The notes beneath the pieces are model-generated. The model searched no databases and was not told the origin of the DNA. It saw nothing but the letters and a program-made list of their open reading frames with translations. Source: Phycisphaerales bacterium UBA1845 (GTDB taxonomy: Bacteria; Planctomycetota; Phycisphaerae; UBA1845). From it: a stretch of 43,518 nucleotides of DNA. Both the position numbers and the translations under genes were made by a program. The stretch covers positions 49,123-92,640 of the forward strand of contig DDIR01000062.1 in assembly GCA_002338715.1 (NCBI GenBank). Reading direction: 5' to 3'. This document shows, piece after piece, positions 9,005-16,906 of the stretch (positions are counted from its first letter, which is position 1; every line of letters begins with the position of its first letter).

Positions 9005-10303
9005 ATGCAAGATTTGCCCAACATCTCAATCGTGCTGGCCACCCACAACCGCCGCGAGGTCGTCCTCTCGACGCTGCACCGGTTGGCCGCACTACGCACG
9101 AACCATCCTGTCGAAGTGATCGTCATTGACAACGCCTCCACCGACGGGACGGCTGACGAGATCGAGTCGTGCCTGCCGGAATTGCAATTGATCCGCCTGC
9201 AGGAAAACTGCGGCAGTTGTGCCAAGGCCTACGGCGCGGAGCAAGCCAACGGTACATACATACTGTTTCTCGACGACGATTCCCACCCACACGAGGGCAG
9301 CCTCGAACGGATGGTCGGACATTTTGAAGAGAACCCGCGACTCGGGGCTGCTGGGTTCACTGTCCACTTGCCCGATGGCCGTCGTGAAAGCAGCGCCCTG
9401 CCGCATGTGTTCGTCGGCTGCGGTGTGGGATTGCGGCGCATCGCGTACGAACGGGTCGGCGGATTGGACCGCGATTTCTTCATGCAAGCCGAAGAGTACG
9501 ACCTCTGCTTTCGATTGATGGGCGCGGGCTGGGATGTCGAACTGTTTGAAGACCTGCATGTCGACCATTTGAAAACGCCGCGATCGCGATTGACCGAACG
9601 AACCTGTTTCTACGACACGCGAAACAACCTGCTCGTGACAGCCCGCTATATCCCCGATGCCTTCGAGTCGATCTACCGCGACGATGTGTTGCAGCGCTAT
9701 CGCTGGATCGCCGAATCGCAAGGGCATATGTCGGCCAACCAACACGCCGAAGCCGAAGCGATGAGCCGTTACAACGCAGAGCGCGATTGGTTTGCCACGC
9801 TGCGACTTTCACCGGGCGTGTTTGAAGAACTGTTCTGCATCAGAGAAGTCGCAGAACGCATGCGCGAACTGCGGACTGACAACGTGCGGCGGATCGTGCT
9901 GGCCAACCTTGGCAAGAACATCTATCCGTTCGTGCAGGCGGCTAAGTATTGCGGCATTGAAGTTAAAGCGATCGCCGACGATTATTTCGCACTCGGCGGG
10001 AGGATGTATCGCGGCATTCCCATTGTCCATTCCGACGATGTTTCGAGCGACGACATCGATGCGATCGTCGTGTCCAACATGTCGCCCGCCCATGCCGCCC
10101 GCAGTCAGAAACGCTGGTCCAACCTCACCGACCTTCCGGTCGTCGCCTGGTACGCGGATTCGGTCGAATCCGATCCGGTGTCAGTCGTTGTCCCCATCGA
10201 GCAAGCCGCCAATTCCGCCGAGGATGCTCCCTTCGCCCGTGCGTTTTCCACCGACCCTTGGGGCATGGGCGATGACACGGTCGGCCAACCGACTAAACGG
10301 TAG
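9005..10303 (+). CDS. Family 2 glycosyltransferase fused to a PglD-N-like nucleotide-binding domain
   Basis: This is a 432-aa protein. Residues 1-220 are a GT-A fold GT2 domain: ISIVLATHNRRE at the N-terminus, VIDNASTDGT, and the metal-binding FLDDDSH, with an acceptor region MQAEEYDLCFRLMGAGWDVE typical of rhamnosyl- and related transferases. After a helical linker, residues 290-385 read like the N-terminal Rossmann half of PglD-type sugar acetyltransferases: RRIVLANLGKNIYPFVQAAK, VKAIADDYFALGG and GIPIVHSDDV. Residues after about 390 carry no recognisable domain, and their DNA overlaps the conserved 3' end of the opposite-strand AIM24 gene (10181-10303), so the tail is probably read-through. 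Acceptor and donor are unknown. AAGGAA lies 14 nt before the start, rather far. Confidence 0.8.
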   Translation: MQDLPNISIVLATHNRREVVLSTLHRLAALRTNHPVEVIVIDNASTDGTADEIESCLPELQLIRLQENCGSCAKAYGAEQANGTYILFLDDDSHPHEGSLERMVGHFEENPRLGAAGFTVHLPDGRRESSALPHVFVGCGVGLRRIAYERVGGLDRDFFMQAEEYDLCFRLMGAGWDVELFEDLHVDHLKTPRSRLTERTCFYDTRNNLLVTARYIPDAFESIYRDDVLQRYRWIAESQGHMSANQHAEAEAMSRYNAERDWFATLRLSPGVFEELFCIREVAERMRELRTDNVRRIVLANLGKNIYPFVQAAKYCGIEVKAIADDYFALGGRMYRGIPIVHSDDVSSDDIDAIVVSNMSPAHAARSQKRWSNLTDLPVVAWYADSVESDPVSVVVPIEQAANSAEDAPFARAFSTDPWGMGDDTVGQPTKR

Positions 10304-10972
10304 CGACTGCAACCACACGCGCCCCGGACCGGTCAGGTGGGCGAAGAACAATCCCTCACCGCCGAAGACAGCTGTCTTGATCCCGCCGACGTACTTGATG
10401 TCGTAATCGACGCCCGATGTAAACGCGACCAGACAACCCGTATCAACGTGCAGCGTCTGCCCGGCTTGCAGATCGATGGGCACAATCGTTCCACCGGCAT
10501 GGATGAATGCCAATCCATCGCCCGTAAGCTTTTGCAGGATAAACCCCTCGCCGCCGAAGAACCCTGTACCGAGTTTCTTGGTGAAGGTGATGTCGACGTC
10601 GATCCCCTTGGCGCTGCAAAGGTACGAGTCCTTTTGACAAGTGATTTGCCCGCCAAACTCCTTGAGATCAAACGGGACGATCTTGCCCGGATACGGCGAA
10701 GCGAACGCCACTTCTTCGCGGTTGTTCGAGGTGCAGGTGAAGACGGTGATAAAGAAGCTTTCACCGGTGAGCATGCGTTTGCCCGCGCGGAAGAGCGAAT
10801 TGAAGAAACCGCCCTGCCCGTGCGGGTCCATGCGGGTGTCGATGTCGATGCCCGATGTCTTGTAGCACATCGCCCCCGCTTCGGCCAAGACGGCTTCACC
10901 CGGGTCGAGGGTGATGACCACCATCTGCAAATCGTCGCCAATGAGTTCATAGTCAATTACGTCAGCCGGCAT
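10181..10972 (-). CDS. AIM24 / TIGR00266 family protein
   Basis: This is a 263-aa protein of the AIM24 family, a beta-rich fold found in bacteria and mitochondria whose biochemical role is not settled. Family marks include DPGEAVLAEAGAMCYKTSGI near residue 30, FFITVFTC, QKDSYLCSAKGIDVDITF, GGEGFILQKLTGDG, LHVDTGCLVAF, FGGEGLFFAHLTGPG and the C-terminal VWLQSLPFSRLADR. The start is ATG 10972, with AGAGGAAG about 6 nt upstream; an upstream frame extension to 11002 is unsupported. It overlaps the end of the MFS gene by 11 nt on the same strand, so the two form an operon. Its own 3' end overlaps the convergent glycosyltransferase gene by 123 bp. Confidence 0.88.
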   Translation of the reverse strand: MPADVIDYELIGDDLQMVVITLDPGEAVLAEAGAMCYKTSGIDIDTRMDPHGQGGFFNSLFRAGKRMLTGESFFITVFTCTSNNREEVAFASPYPGKIVPFDLKEFGGQITCQKDSYLCSAKGIDVDITFTKKLGTGFFGGEGFILQKLTGDGLAFIHAGGTIVPIDLQAGQTLHVDTGCLVAFTSGVDYDIKYVGGIKTAVFGGEGLFFAHLTGPGRVWLQSLPFSRLADRVIAHAPRVGGKRTGEGSILGGIGGLLDGDND

Positions 10973-12254
10973 GTTGCACTTCCTCTCTTGATTGGTCTGC
11001 ATCGGGTTTGACAGTCGGTTCGTAAACTTTGGGCGTCGCGATAAAGCGGCCTATGATGGCAAACAGCATCGACGAAGTGATGCCCAACGCAAAGCACGTC
11101 CTCCACAAGACGCTACCACCATACTTGACCAGAATCATCCCGCCGATCGGAGCCGCGATCATATTCGCGCCGGAATAACTGACCGTGTATACACCCATGT
11201 AGCGGGCGCGCATCCGCTTCGGCGCAAGATCGGAAACGATCGCAGCCACCAGCGGCATCGCCATCATTTCGCCCACCGTCCAGACCATCACGGTGATGCG
11301 AAATCCCCAAGCCGTATCGACATGGGCCTTCAAAACGAAACCGACGGCTGTCACCACCGATGCCAGCGCAACGATGAGCGCACGGTTGAATCGCACGACG
11401 ATGCTCGTGATCGGAATCTGCAGAAACACGATCATGATGCCGTTGACCATGATGATGCGGCCGTAGTCGTCGGCACCAAACCCAAGCCGCGCCAGATACA
11501 GCGGCAGCGTGGATACACCTTGCTGATACACGACGGCCACGCAAAACGTCGCGAGGCAAAACATCAGGAAAACATAGTCGCGCATGATCTGGCCGAACGC
11601 ATCATGCCAGGGCACTCGCTCCGTCGTCCGTGACTTTGCTCCGTCATGCCCGCTGACCATGTCCGTCGAACCATCTGATTCTCGTTCGGGCAGCGTCTCG
11701 GCGATGAATAGAAAAATAATGACGCCGAAAATCAGCGACGTCAAAGCGTCAAATACGAACACGGCTTGAAACGAAAAGCGATCGATCAACAACGCACCGA
11801 TCATCGGCGCCATCGCAAACCCCAGGTTGATCGCCAGGTACATCAGCGTAAAGGCGTGCGGACGTTGTTCCGGGCTGACGCAGTCGGCGATCATCGCCTG
11901 CGATGCCGGGCGGTACATCTCGGAAATGAATGCGAACACGGTGATCGTCGCGAGGATCGCGTATTGGTTGGTCATGTACGAAAACGCAACGAGCGCCGCT
12001 CCCCCACCAACAAGCGCGACAAGCATCACGATCTTGCGCCCGATGACATCGGCGAAGTGCCCACCGACCAGGGCGGCTAATATCGCACCGAACCCGAACA
12101 CGCCGAAACAGTTGGCCGCAAATGTCTCGCTGTAGCCGAGATTCTTCGTCAGGTAGATGGTCATGAACACAAGGAGCATCTGCCCGGCTCGGTTGATCAA
12201 TGAACCGAAGCAGAGCAATTGCACCGTTTTGGGTAGCGTCAGGAATTTGTTCAT
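10962..12254 (-). CDS. MFS transporter
   Basis: This is a 430-aa major facilitator with about 12 hydrophobic segments. The cytoplasmic loop between TM2 and TM3 carries motif A in the form GGHFADVIGRK (about residues 63-73). FISEMYRPASQAMIAD and LAINLGFAMAPMIGALL follow, as in multidrug-efflux type (DHA1) members. A charged loop of about 35 residues (SDGSTDMVSGHDGAK) separates the two six-TM halves. The substrate is unknown. The start is ATG 12254 with AAGGG about 10 nt upstream; a longer frame to 12323 would add a charged leader and is not convincing. It is the first gene of a two-gene operon with the AIM24 gene. Confidence 0.88.
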   Translation of the reverse strand: MNKFLTLPKTVQLLCFGSLINRAGQMLLVFMTIYLTKNLGYSETFAANCFGVFGFGAILAALVGGHFADVIGRKIVMLVALVGGGAALVAFSYMTNQYAILATITVFAFISEMYRPASQAMIADCVSPEQRPHAFTLMYLAINLGFAMAPMIGALLIDRFSFQAVFVFDALTSLIFGVIIFLFIAETLPERESDGSTDMVSGHDGAKSRTTERVPWHDAFGQIMRDYVFLMFCLATFCVAVVYQQGVSTLPLYLARLGFGADDYGRIIMVNGIMIVFLQIPITSIVVRFNRALIVALASVVTAVGFVLKAHVDTAWGFRITVMVWTVGEMMAMPLVAAIVSDLAPKRMRARYMGVYTVSYSGANMIAAPIGGMILVKYGGSVLWRTCFALGITSSMLFAIIGRFIATPKVYEPTVKPDADQSREEVQHAG

Positions 12255-12526
12255 GGCCCGATTGCCCTTCCCCCTCCGATTACCCTTCAACCAGACGATG
12301 GCGTCTGCCGTCCCCCCGACCACGCGTCAGCCACTTCACCCTGAAGCGACACGGGTGGCGTGTGCCAAGACTTACCCGAACCAATCGAATCCTTCAATCG
12401 TTCGGCAATGTCGAAACTTGCAGTCCAGGTCAATGACAATTCGACATACGGTTCCAACCCGGCGTATCATTAGGCGCGTGCAGCCCCATCGCCAGCCATC
12501 GCCTATCTCGCGAGAGCAAGTAGCCA

Positions 12527-13327
12527 ATGCCCAACGATTTCGCACATGTTGAAACGCATGAGGCAGCCGATACAGGCCTGCGTTGCCCGCTGTGCGAATA
12601 CAACCTCACCGGGTTGGACAACGATCTCTGCCCGGAATGCGGTCAACCGTTTGATCGCAAGAAACTGCTGGCCGAGTTGGACGCGGTCAACCAGCCGATC
12701 CCCATCTGGAGCCAACGCACGCAGCTCGGAACGGCTCACGCGCTTCTTGCGACCATTCTCACGATCTGGTTTCGGCCGATCCACTTCGCCAAACGATTTC
12801 CAGTCGATGCCGACGCGCGCGAAGCGTTTATCTTCTCAAACTGGTGCATGGGTCTTGCGCTGGCATTGATGATCATCCCGTTCGCCTCCAGAAACGCATT
12901 GCAATCAGAGCCTTTGACCTGCCTTCTGATCTCCATCGGAATCGTTGTCGGCATTTTGATCTGCGAGATGGGAATGACCGCAACGTTATTTTCGGGTAAC
13001 GATTTTGAGTTCGATGACGCGTTCGCCCTCGCCCGGATGTCGCGAGCCTATTTCATCCTTGGTGCCCCATTGATCGCAAACCACTTCATCACGCGCGCGG
13101 TATTTGGCGTGTCACGAAGTTACGATCATATCCTTGAGTGGAGCCTCTATGCTTACGCCGGTTACTGGTGGCTAAGTGTTATCTGCATTGCAACCACCTA
13201 TCGAAAACACATTGCGAATTTGATCCTGTCGATTCTAATGTTGCCGGTCTGCGTATTTGTTGCGTTCGTGCTGAGTTCGATACTGGTGGGCTTTACCGCA
13301 ACGATGGTATTTGTTATTGCCGGGTGA
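12527..13327 (+). CDS. Zinc-ribbon multi-TM protein, tandem paralogue 1 of 5
   Basis: This is a 266-aa protein of no known function. A zinc ribbon sits at residues 24-43: CPLCEYNLTGL then CPECG, with four Cys as two CxxC/CxxCG knuckles. A linker FDRKKLLAEL..PIPIWSQR follows, then an amphipathic IWFRPIHFAKRFP segment and four to five hydrophobic spans (about residues 100-265). Near the C-terminus come RMSRAYF and YWWLSVICIATTYRK. Four further genes with the same plan follow on the same strand, so this is a local amplification. The zinc ribbon should be cytosolic and the rest membrane-embedded. The ATG at 12527 has only a weak ribosome site. The 272-nt gap before it holds the divergent start region shared with the MFS gene; I saw no convincing promoter there. 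Confidence 0.75.
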   Translation: MPNDFAHVETHEAADTGLRCPLCEYNLTGLDNDLCPECGQPFDRKKLLAELDAVNQPIPIWSQRTQLGTAHALLATILTIWFRPIHFAKRFPVDADAREAFIFSNWCMGLALALMIIPFASRNALQSEPLTCLLISIGIVVGILICEMGMTATLFSGNDFEFDDAFALARMSRAYFILGAPLIANHFITRAVFGVSRSYDHILEWSLYAYAGYWWLSVICIATTYRKHIANLILSILMLPVCVFVAFVLSSILVGFTATMVFVIAG

Positions 13328-13388
13328 GACGATTGTCGTCGCGGCCGATTGAATTCAGCGGGCGCCTCTGATGTGCCGGGTTGATTCC

Positions 13389-14189
13389 ATGTCTGAAACG
13401 ATGACCACCAACGACGAAGGCCTCCGCTGCCCCGAATGCGAATACAATCTGACCGGGTTGGCCCACGACGTCTGCCCGGAGTGTGGCCAGCCGTTTGATC
13501 GCGAGAAATTACTGGCTGAGCTGGCGGGTGTACCGGCAGCGATACCGATCTGGGGACAGCGCACTGAGAATGACGGGCTGAGGTCGTTCGCACGCACCGT
13601 CCTCGAAATCTGGTCGCACCCGGTCCGCTATGCCCGGCGTTTTCCCAAGAATCCTGATTGCGGCGATGCGGCCAAGTTCGCCCGATGGTGTTTAATCATA
13701 GCGTTGGGCATCCTGCTTATCCCGTTGATCAGCATGATGCCCGACCTGCTGCAATTCTTCAGCGGACTCATGACGTGTGGCGCGATGATCCTGAACGCCT
13801 TCATGTGCGAACGGGCCATCACAGCCGTCGTGTTTGTTCCCGAGTTCAAGGTCACCACGGTTGGAAAGCCGAAGTCGTGGTACCCGGAAAGCTTGGCACT
13901 GGTACGGATGACCCGAGCTTTCCTTCCGTTAAGCACCTCCGTGATTTGTGTCGGCTGGTTTACTTACTTGTTCATGGGCCCAAACGGCGACGCCGAATCG
14001 ATCACCATCATACTCTTAACTGTGATCGGAGTTTATTGGTGGATAAGCCTGGCTCAAATTGCGGGGAGCTACCGAAAAAGAAACATCAATCTCATACTCG
14101 GGCTCTTAACCATTCCTATTTGCGCCGTGGTCTGTTCACTCGTCAATATCGTTATGTTTGGTATATGGATCTCCATTATGATGCGTTAG
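13389..14189 (+). CDS. Zinc-ribbon multi-TM protein, tandem paralogue 2 of 5
   Basis: This is a 266-aa paralogue of the preceding gene. The ribbon is CPECEYNLTGL..CPECG starting near residue 14, followed by FDREKLLAEL and IPIWGQR, then EIWSHPVRYARRFP and hydrophobic spans. The C-terminal half carries LVRMTRAFL and YWWISLAQIAGSYRKR. In this copy the usual CIA is QIA, so that Cys is not conserved. I chose ATG 13389, which gives an N-terminus like its siblings; an ATG at 13371 adds six residues. The gap from the first paralogue is 61 nt. The function is unknown. Confidence 0.75.
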   Translation: MSETMTTNDEGLRCPECEYNLTGLAHDVCPECGQPFDREKLLAELAGVPAAIPIWGQRTENDGLRSFARTVLEIWSHPVRYARRFPKNPDCGDAAKFARWCLIIALGILLIPLISMMPDLLQFFSGLMTCGAMILNAFMCERAITAVVFVPEFKVTTVGKPKSWYPESLALVRMTRAFLPLSTSVICVGWFTYLFMGPNGDAESITIILLTVIGVYWWISLAQIAGSYRKRNINLILGLLTIPICAVVCSLVNIVMFGIWISIMMR

Positions 14190-14248
14190 AGTTGCCTTGG
14201 TTTCACAAATTTGGATACGCTGAATTCGAGACTGACTCGGGAACCGCT

Positions 14249-15067
14249 TTGACGACTGACCTGCAAGAATTGGACAACTCCGCGGACGCGCACTTCGACG
14301 ATGGCGTCCGCTGTCTTCGCTGCGAGTACAACCTGACCGGGTTGAATGATGGCCCGTGCCCGGAATGCGGGATGCTTTTTGAACGCGAAAAACTCCTCGC
14401 ATACCATGCCGGTGCGCCGGCACCCGTACCCATCTGGGGCGAACGGAAGGAAGTTGGCACATCAGCCGCCTATATCCGCACGTTGTTCGCGGTCTGGTTT
14501 CATCCGATCAATTTCGCGCGGCGCTTTCCGCTCAATCCGGTCGCACGTGAGCCGGTCATCTTCGCACGAATCACGTTGGCGATCGCGATGCTGCTGGTTT
14601 TAGCTCCGCCGATAATCTTCACTTCGCCCTCACCGATGGACATTGTATCCGTGATGGTCATGTGTGTCTGGGGACCGGTCTGTGTCAACATTTGCGAGCG
14701 ACTGTCGACCGTGATATTGCTCATGTCGCCCGAAGGCGAGCACCCGACCGACGACATGCACGTGCGAAGCCTTGGATTGGTCCGCATGACCCGGGCCTTC
14801 TTGCTGCACAGCGCAGTGTTGATCTCGATTGCATCCATCGGATCAATCGTTCTAACCAGCCAGTGGGATTCATGGAAGCTGGCCCGCGTCGGATGCCCGA
14901 TCGCGCTGGTGTATTGGTGGGTCTGCATGACCTGCATCGCAGCCGCTTATCGCCGAAGCGTTTGGAACGTGATCATCGCGATTGTTTTGCTACCGGTCGT
15001 CGCGGCGATCAGCATTGGGCTCGTCTTTGCTTTGATGATGGTCATCGCAGGGGCCATGGGCCCGTAA
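14249..15067 (+). CDS. Zinc-ribbon multi-TM protein, tandem paralogue 3 of 5 (start uncertain)
   Basis: This is the third paralogue, about 272 aa from the TTG at 14249. The ribbon is CLRCEYNLTGL..CPECG, followed by FEREKLLAY, APVPIWGERKE, AVWFHPINFARRFPL, membrane spans, LVRMTRAFL and YWWVCMTCIAAAYRR. The frame is open far upstream (to 13658) but that part overlaps paralogue 2 out of frame and is not coding. Realistic starts are TTG 14249, which gives a sibling-like length, TTG 14192, or ATG 14165, which would overlap the previous stop by 25 nt. None has a strong ribosome site, so the start is open. Confidence 0.7.
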   Translation: MTTDLQELDNSADAHFDDGVRCLRCEYNLTGLNDGPCPECGMLFEREKLLAYHAGAPAPVPIWGERKEVGTSAAYIRTLFAVWFHPINFARRFPLNPVAREPVIFARITLAIAMLLVLAPPIIFTSPSPMDIVSVMVMCVWGPVCVNICERLSTVILLMSPEGEHPTDDMHVRSLGLVRMTRAFLLHSAVLISIASIGSIVLTSQWDSWKLARVGCPIALVYWWVCMTCIAAAYRRSVWNVIIAIVLLPVVAAISIGLVFALMMVIAGAMGP

Positions 15068-15079
15068 TCGCCGAGTCGA

Positions 15080-15895
15080 ATGAACGAATCGACCCAACCC
15101 ATCAACGACGAAGGCCTGCGCTGCCCAAGGTGCGAATACAACCTGACGGGGCTGGAGGAAAGCGTATGCCCTGAGTGCGGATGTGCGTTCGATCGACGAC
15201 AACTCTTGGCTGAAAAGGCTGGCGCCCCTGCTCCGATTCCAATCTGGGGACTTCGCAATGAGATCGGATTGCTCCCGGCATTTGCTCGGACAGTTCTCAA
15301 TATCTGGTTTCATCCAATCCGATTTGCAAAGCGATTTCCGATCAATCCCAACCAGCGCGATGCAACAGTATTCTCGCGCTGGTGCCTTGGGATTGCGGTT
15401 GCGGCCATCTTGATTCCATTTATGTTCGTCTTTCGCTCATACCCCTCGGTGTTCAAGCGTACAATGATCGTCTGCGTCGGATCACTTACTGGCGTATTGA
15501 TGTGCGAACGAATACTGATTGAAGCCGTTTTCGTTTCTGTTCGGTACGACAAGAACCAGTCGAAGGAATTCGTGTCGAATTTCGGTATTATCCAAATGAC
15601 TCGGGCGTACTTGATCATGAGCGCGCTATGGGGCGGCTTGATCGGTTTGGGTATTGCCCTTTACGGAAGCAAATGGAATTCCGACACCTTGTTTATGCAA
15701 GGGGCCACTGTGATCGCCATCTATTGGTGGATCTGTATGTCATGCATCGCTGCAAATTATCGCGCCAGCCTCAAGAACATGATTTTCGCAATATTCATGA
15801 TCCCCTTGTGTGTCGCCCTAAGCTACGTGTTCGGTATGATGGCCGTGTTCTTGATCGCCAGTATTTGTGTTCTTTTTAACGTCGCGATTTTTTAG
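15080..15895 (+). CDS. Zinc-ribbon multi-TM protein, tandem paralogue 4 of 5
   Basis: This is a 271-aa paralogue starting 12 nt after the previous stop, the tightest spacing in the array. The ribbon is CPRCEYNLTGL..CPECGCAFDRRQLLA, then PIPIWGLRNE and NIWFHPIRFAKRFPI. After the membrane spans come IIQMTRAYL and YWWICMSCIAANYR. The N-terminus MNESTQPINDEGLRCP is nearly the same as in paralogue 5 (MPNESTPYSTTG..NDEGLRCP), so copies 4 and 5 look like the most recent duplication at that end. The function is unknown. Confidence 0.75.
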   Translation: MNESTQPINDEGLRCPRCEYNLTGLEESVCPECGCAFDRRQLLAEKAGAPAPIPIWGLRNEIGLLPAFARTVLNIWFHPIRFAKRFPINPNQRDATVFSRWCLGIAVAAILIPFMFVFRSYPSVFKRTMIVCVGSLTGVLMCERILIEAVFVSVRYDKNQSKEFVSNFGIIQMTRAYLIMSALWGGLIGLGIALYGSKWNSDTLFMQGATVIAIYWWICMSCIAANYRASLKNMIFAIFMIPLCVALSYVFGMMAVFLIASICVLFNVAIF

Positions 15896-15949
15896 ACTCG
15901 TCACAGCGAACTTGTGCTACAGCGACTCGCACTGCGCCTGCGAATATCC

Positions 15950-16753
15950 ATGCCGAACGAATCGACTCCATATTCGACTACAGGCTCGCCCAACGACGAA
16001 GGCCTGCGCTGCCCAAAGTGCGAGTACAACCTGACGGGTTTGACGGACGAAGTGTGCCCGGAATGCGGTGTCGCGTTCTCATGGCAACGATTACCAGCGC
16101 CGATCCCCGTTTGGTTTCAACGGAAGACCATTGGCACTTTTCGGGCGTTTGTTTGGACGCTCCGCGAAATCTGGTTTCATCCAGTTCGTTTTGCCGAGAA
16201 CTTTCCGCAATATCCAGAAACGCGCGGGCCGACTTACTTTGCCAGGCTGTGCTTATTGCCCGCGGGGCTTATTGCTGGATTTCCATACCTTATGATCAAT
16301 CCTGCGCCAGAGGTACAGTATCGACTGGGTGTTCTGCTGTTGTGGCTGACAATCGGCCTCGCGCTGAGCGCGGTATTGAGTGCTGCAGTCGTAACGACAT
16401 CGATTAATATCGATGATCCGAATGAAGGTCGGTTTGGCAGAAATCTTGCGTTGGTGCGTATGATGGCAGCATTCATCCTTCTTGGTGCCCTGAGTTGGGG
16501 GCTAGGCCTCGTCGTCGACTACATCATCTGGCAAACCGGACGATACACAAACATCGCTGGCTATTTGTTTGTCGTCTCGCTTGCGTACGCTTGGATTTCG
16601 ATGTCGTGCATTGTCGCGGTGTACCGCAAGAGCGTTCGCCGGTTCTTCTATGTGCTGGTGACACTTCCGTGCGTGGTCGCAATTGGCTTTGGATCGACGG
16701 GAGTCCTGATCGAATTGTTCCTGGGCGAGCTGTTCACAATCAGTCCCCGTTAG
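15950..16753 (+). CDS. Zinc-ribbon multi-TM protein, tandem paralogue 5 of 5
   Basis: This is a 267-aa paralogue. The ribbon is CPKCEYNLTGL..CPECG, but the linker is shorter than in the others: the FDR..LLAE..GAPA stretch is reduced to FSWQRLPAPIPVWFQRK. EIWFHPVRFAENFPQ, membrane spans and LVRMMAAFIL follow. Its YAWISMSCIVAVYRKS differs from the YWW seen in the others, making it the most diverged copy. I chose ATG 15950, which gives the sibling-like N-terminus; the frame extends 12 codons further upstream to a TTG with no support. The function is unknown. Confidence 0.74.
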   Translation: MPNESTPYSTTGSPNDEGLRCPKCEYNLTGLTDEVCPECGVAFSWQRLPAPIPVWFQRKTIGTFRAFVWTLREIWFHPVRFAENFPQYPETRGPTYFARLCLLPAGLIAGFPYLMINPAPEVQYRLGVLLLWLTIGLALSAVLSAAVVTTSINIDDPNEGRFGRNLALVRMMAAFILLGALSWGLGLVVDYIIWQTGRYTNIAGYLFVVSLAYAWISMSCIVAVYRKSVRRFFYVLVTLPCVVAIGFGSTGVLIELFLGELFTISPR

Positions 16754-16860
16754 AAAGTTAGCGACAATCGCGGCAAATTGCGAAATCAACATTTGCTGGC
16801 GACGTGCAAAGCAATAACTTACGATGCCCTTGCTTTGAACGTCACATTTTTTCTTTAGCA

Positions 16861-16884
16861 GGTGCGGCGAGCCGCACCCTACAT
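16861..16884. repeat. Short palindrome GGTGCGGC-GA-GCCGCACC, related half element
   Basis: A perfect 8-bp stem with a 2-nt loop lies at 16861-16878, followed by CTACAT. Its right side, CCGCACCCTAC, matches the CCCACCCTAC end of the 64-bp palindromes, so it looks like a half copy or sister type. It lies in the leader of the symporter gene, about 18 nt before that gene's ribosome site. Confidence 0.6.
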
Positions 16885-16906
16885 TTTGCGATCGTCGGAG
16901 AACGCT

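Noticed and set aside
13658..14248. Upstream extension of zinc-ribbon paralogue 3
   Set aside because: It overlaps paralogue 2 out of frame; the residues are low-complexity shadow sequence and the family N-terminus starts only near 14249.
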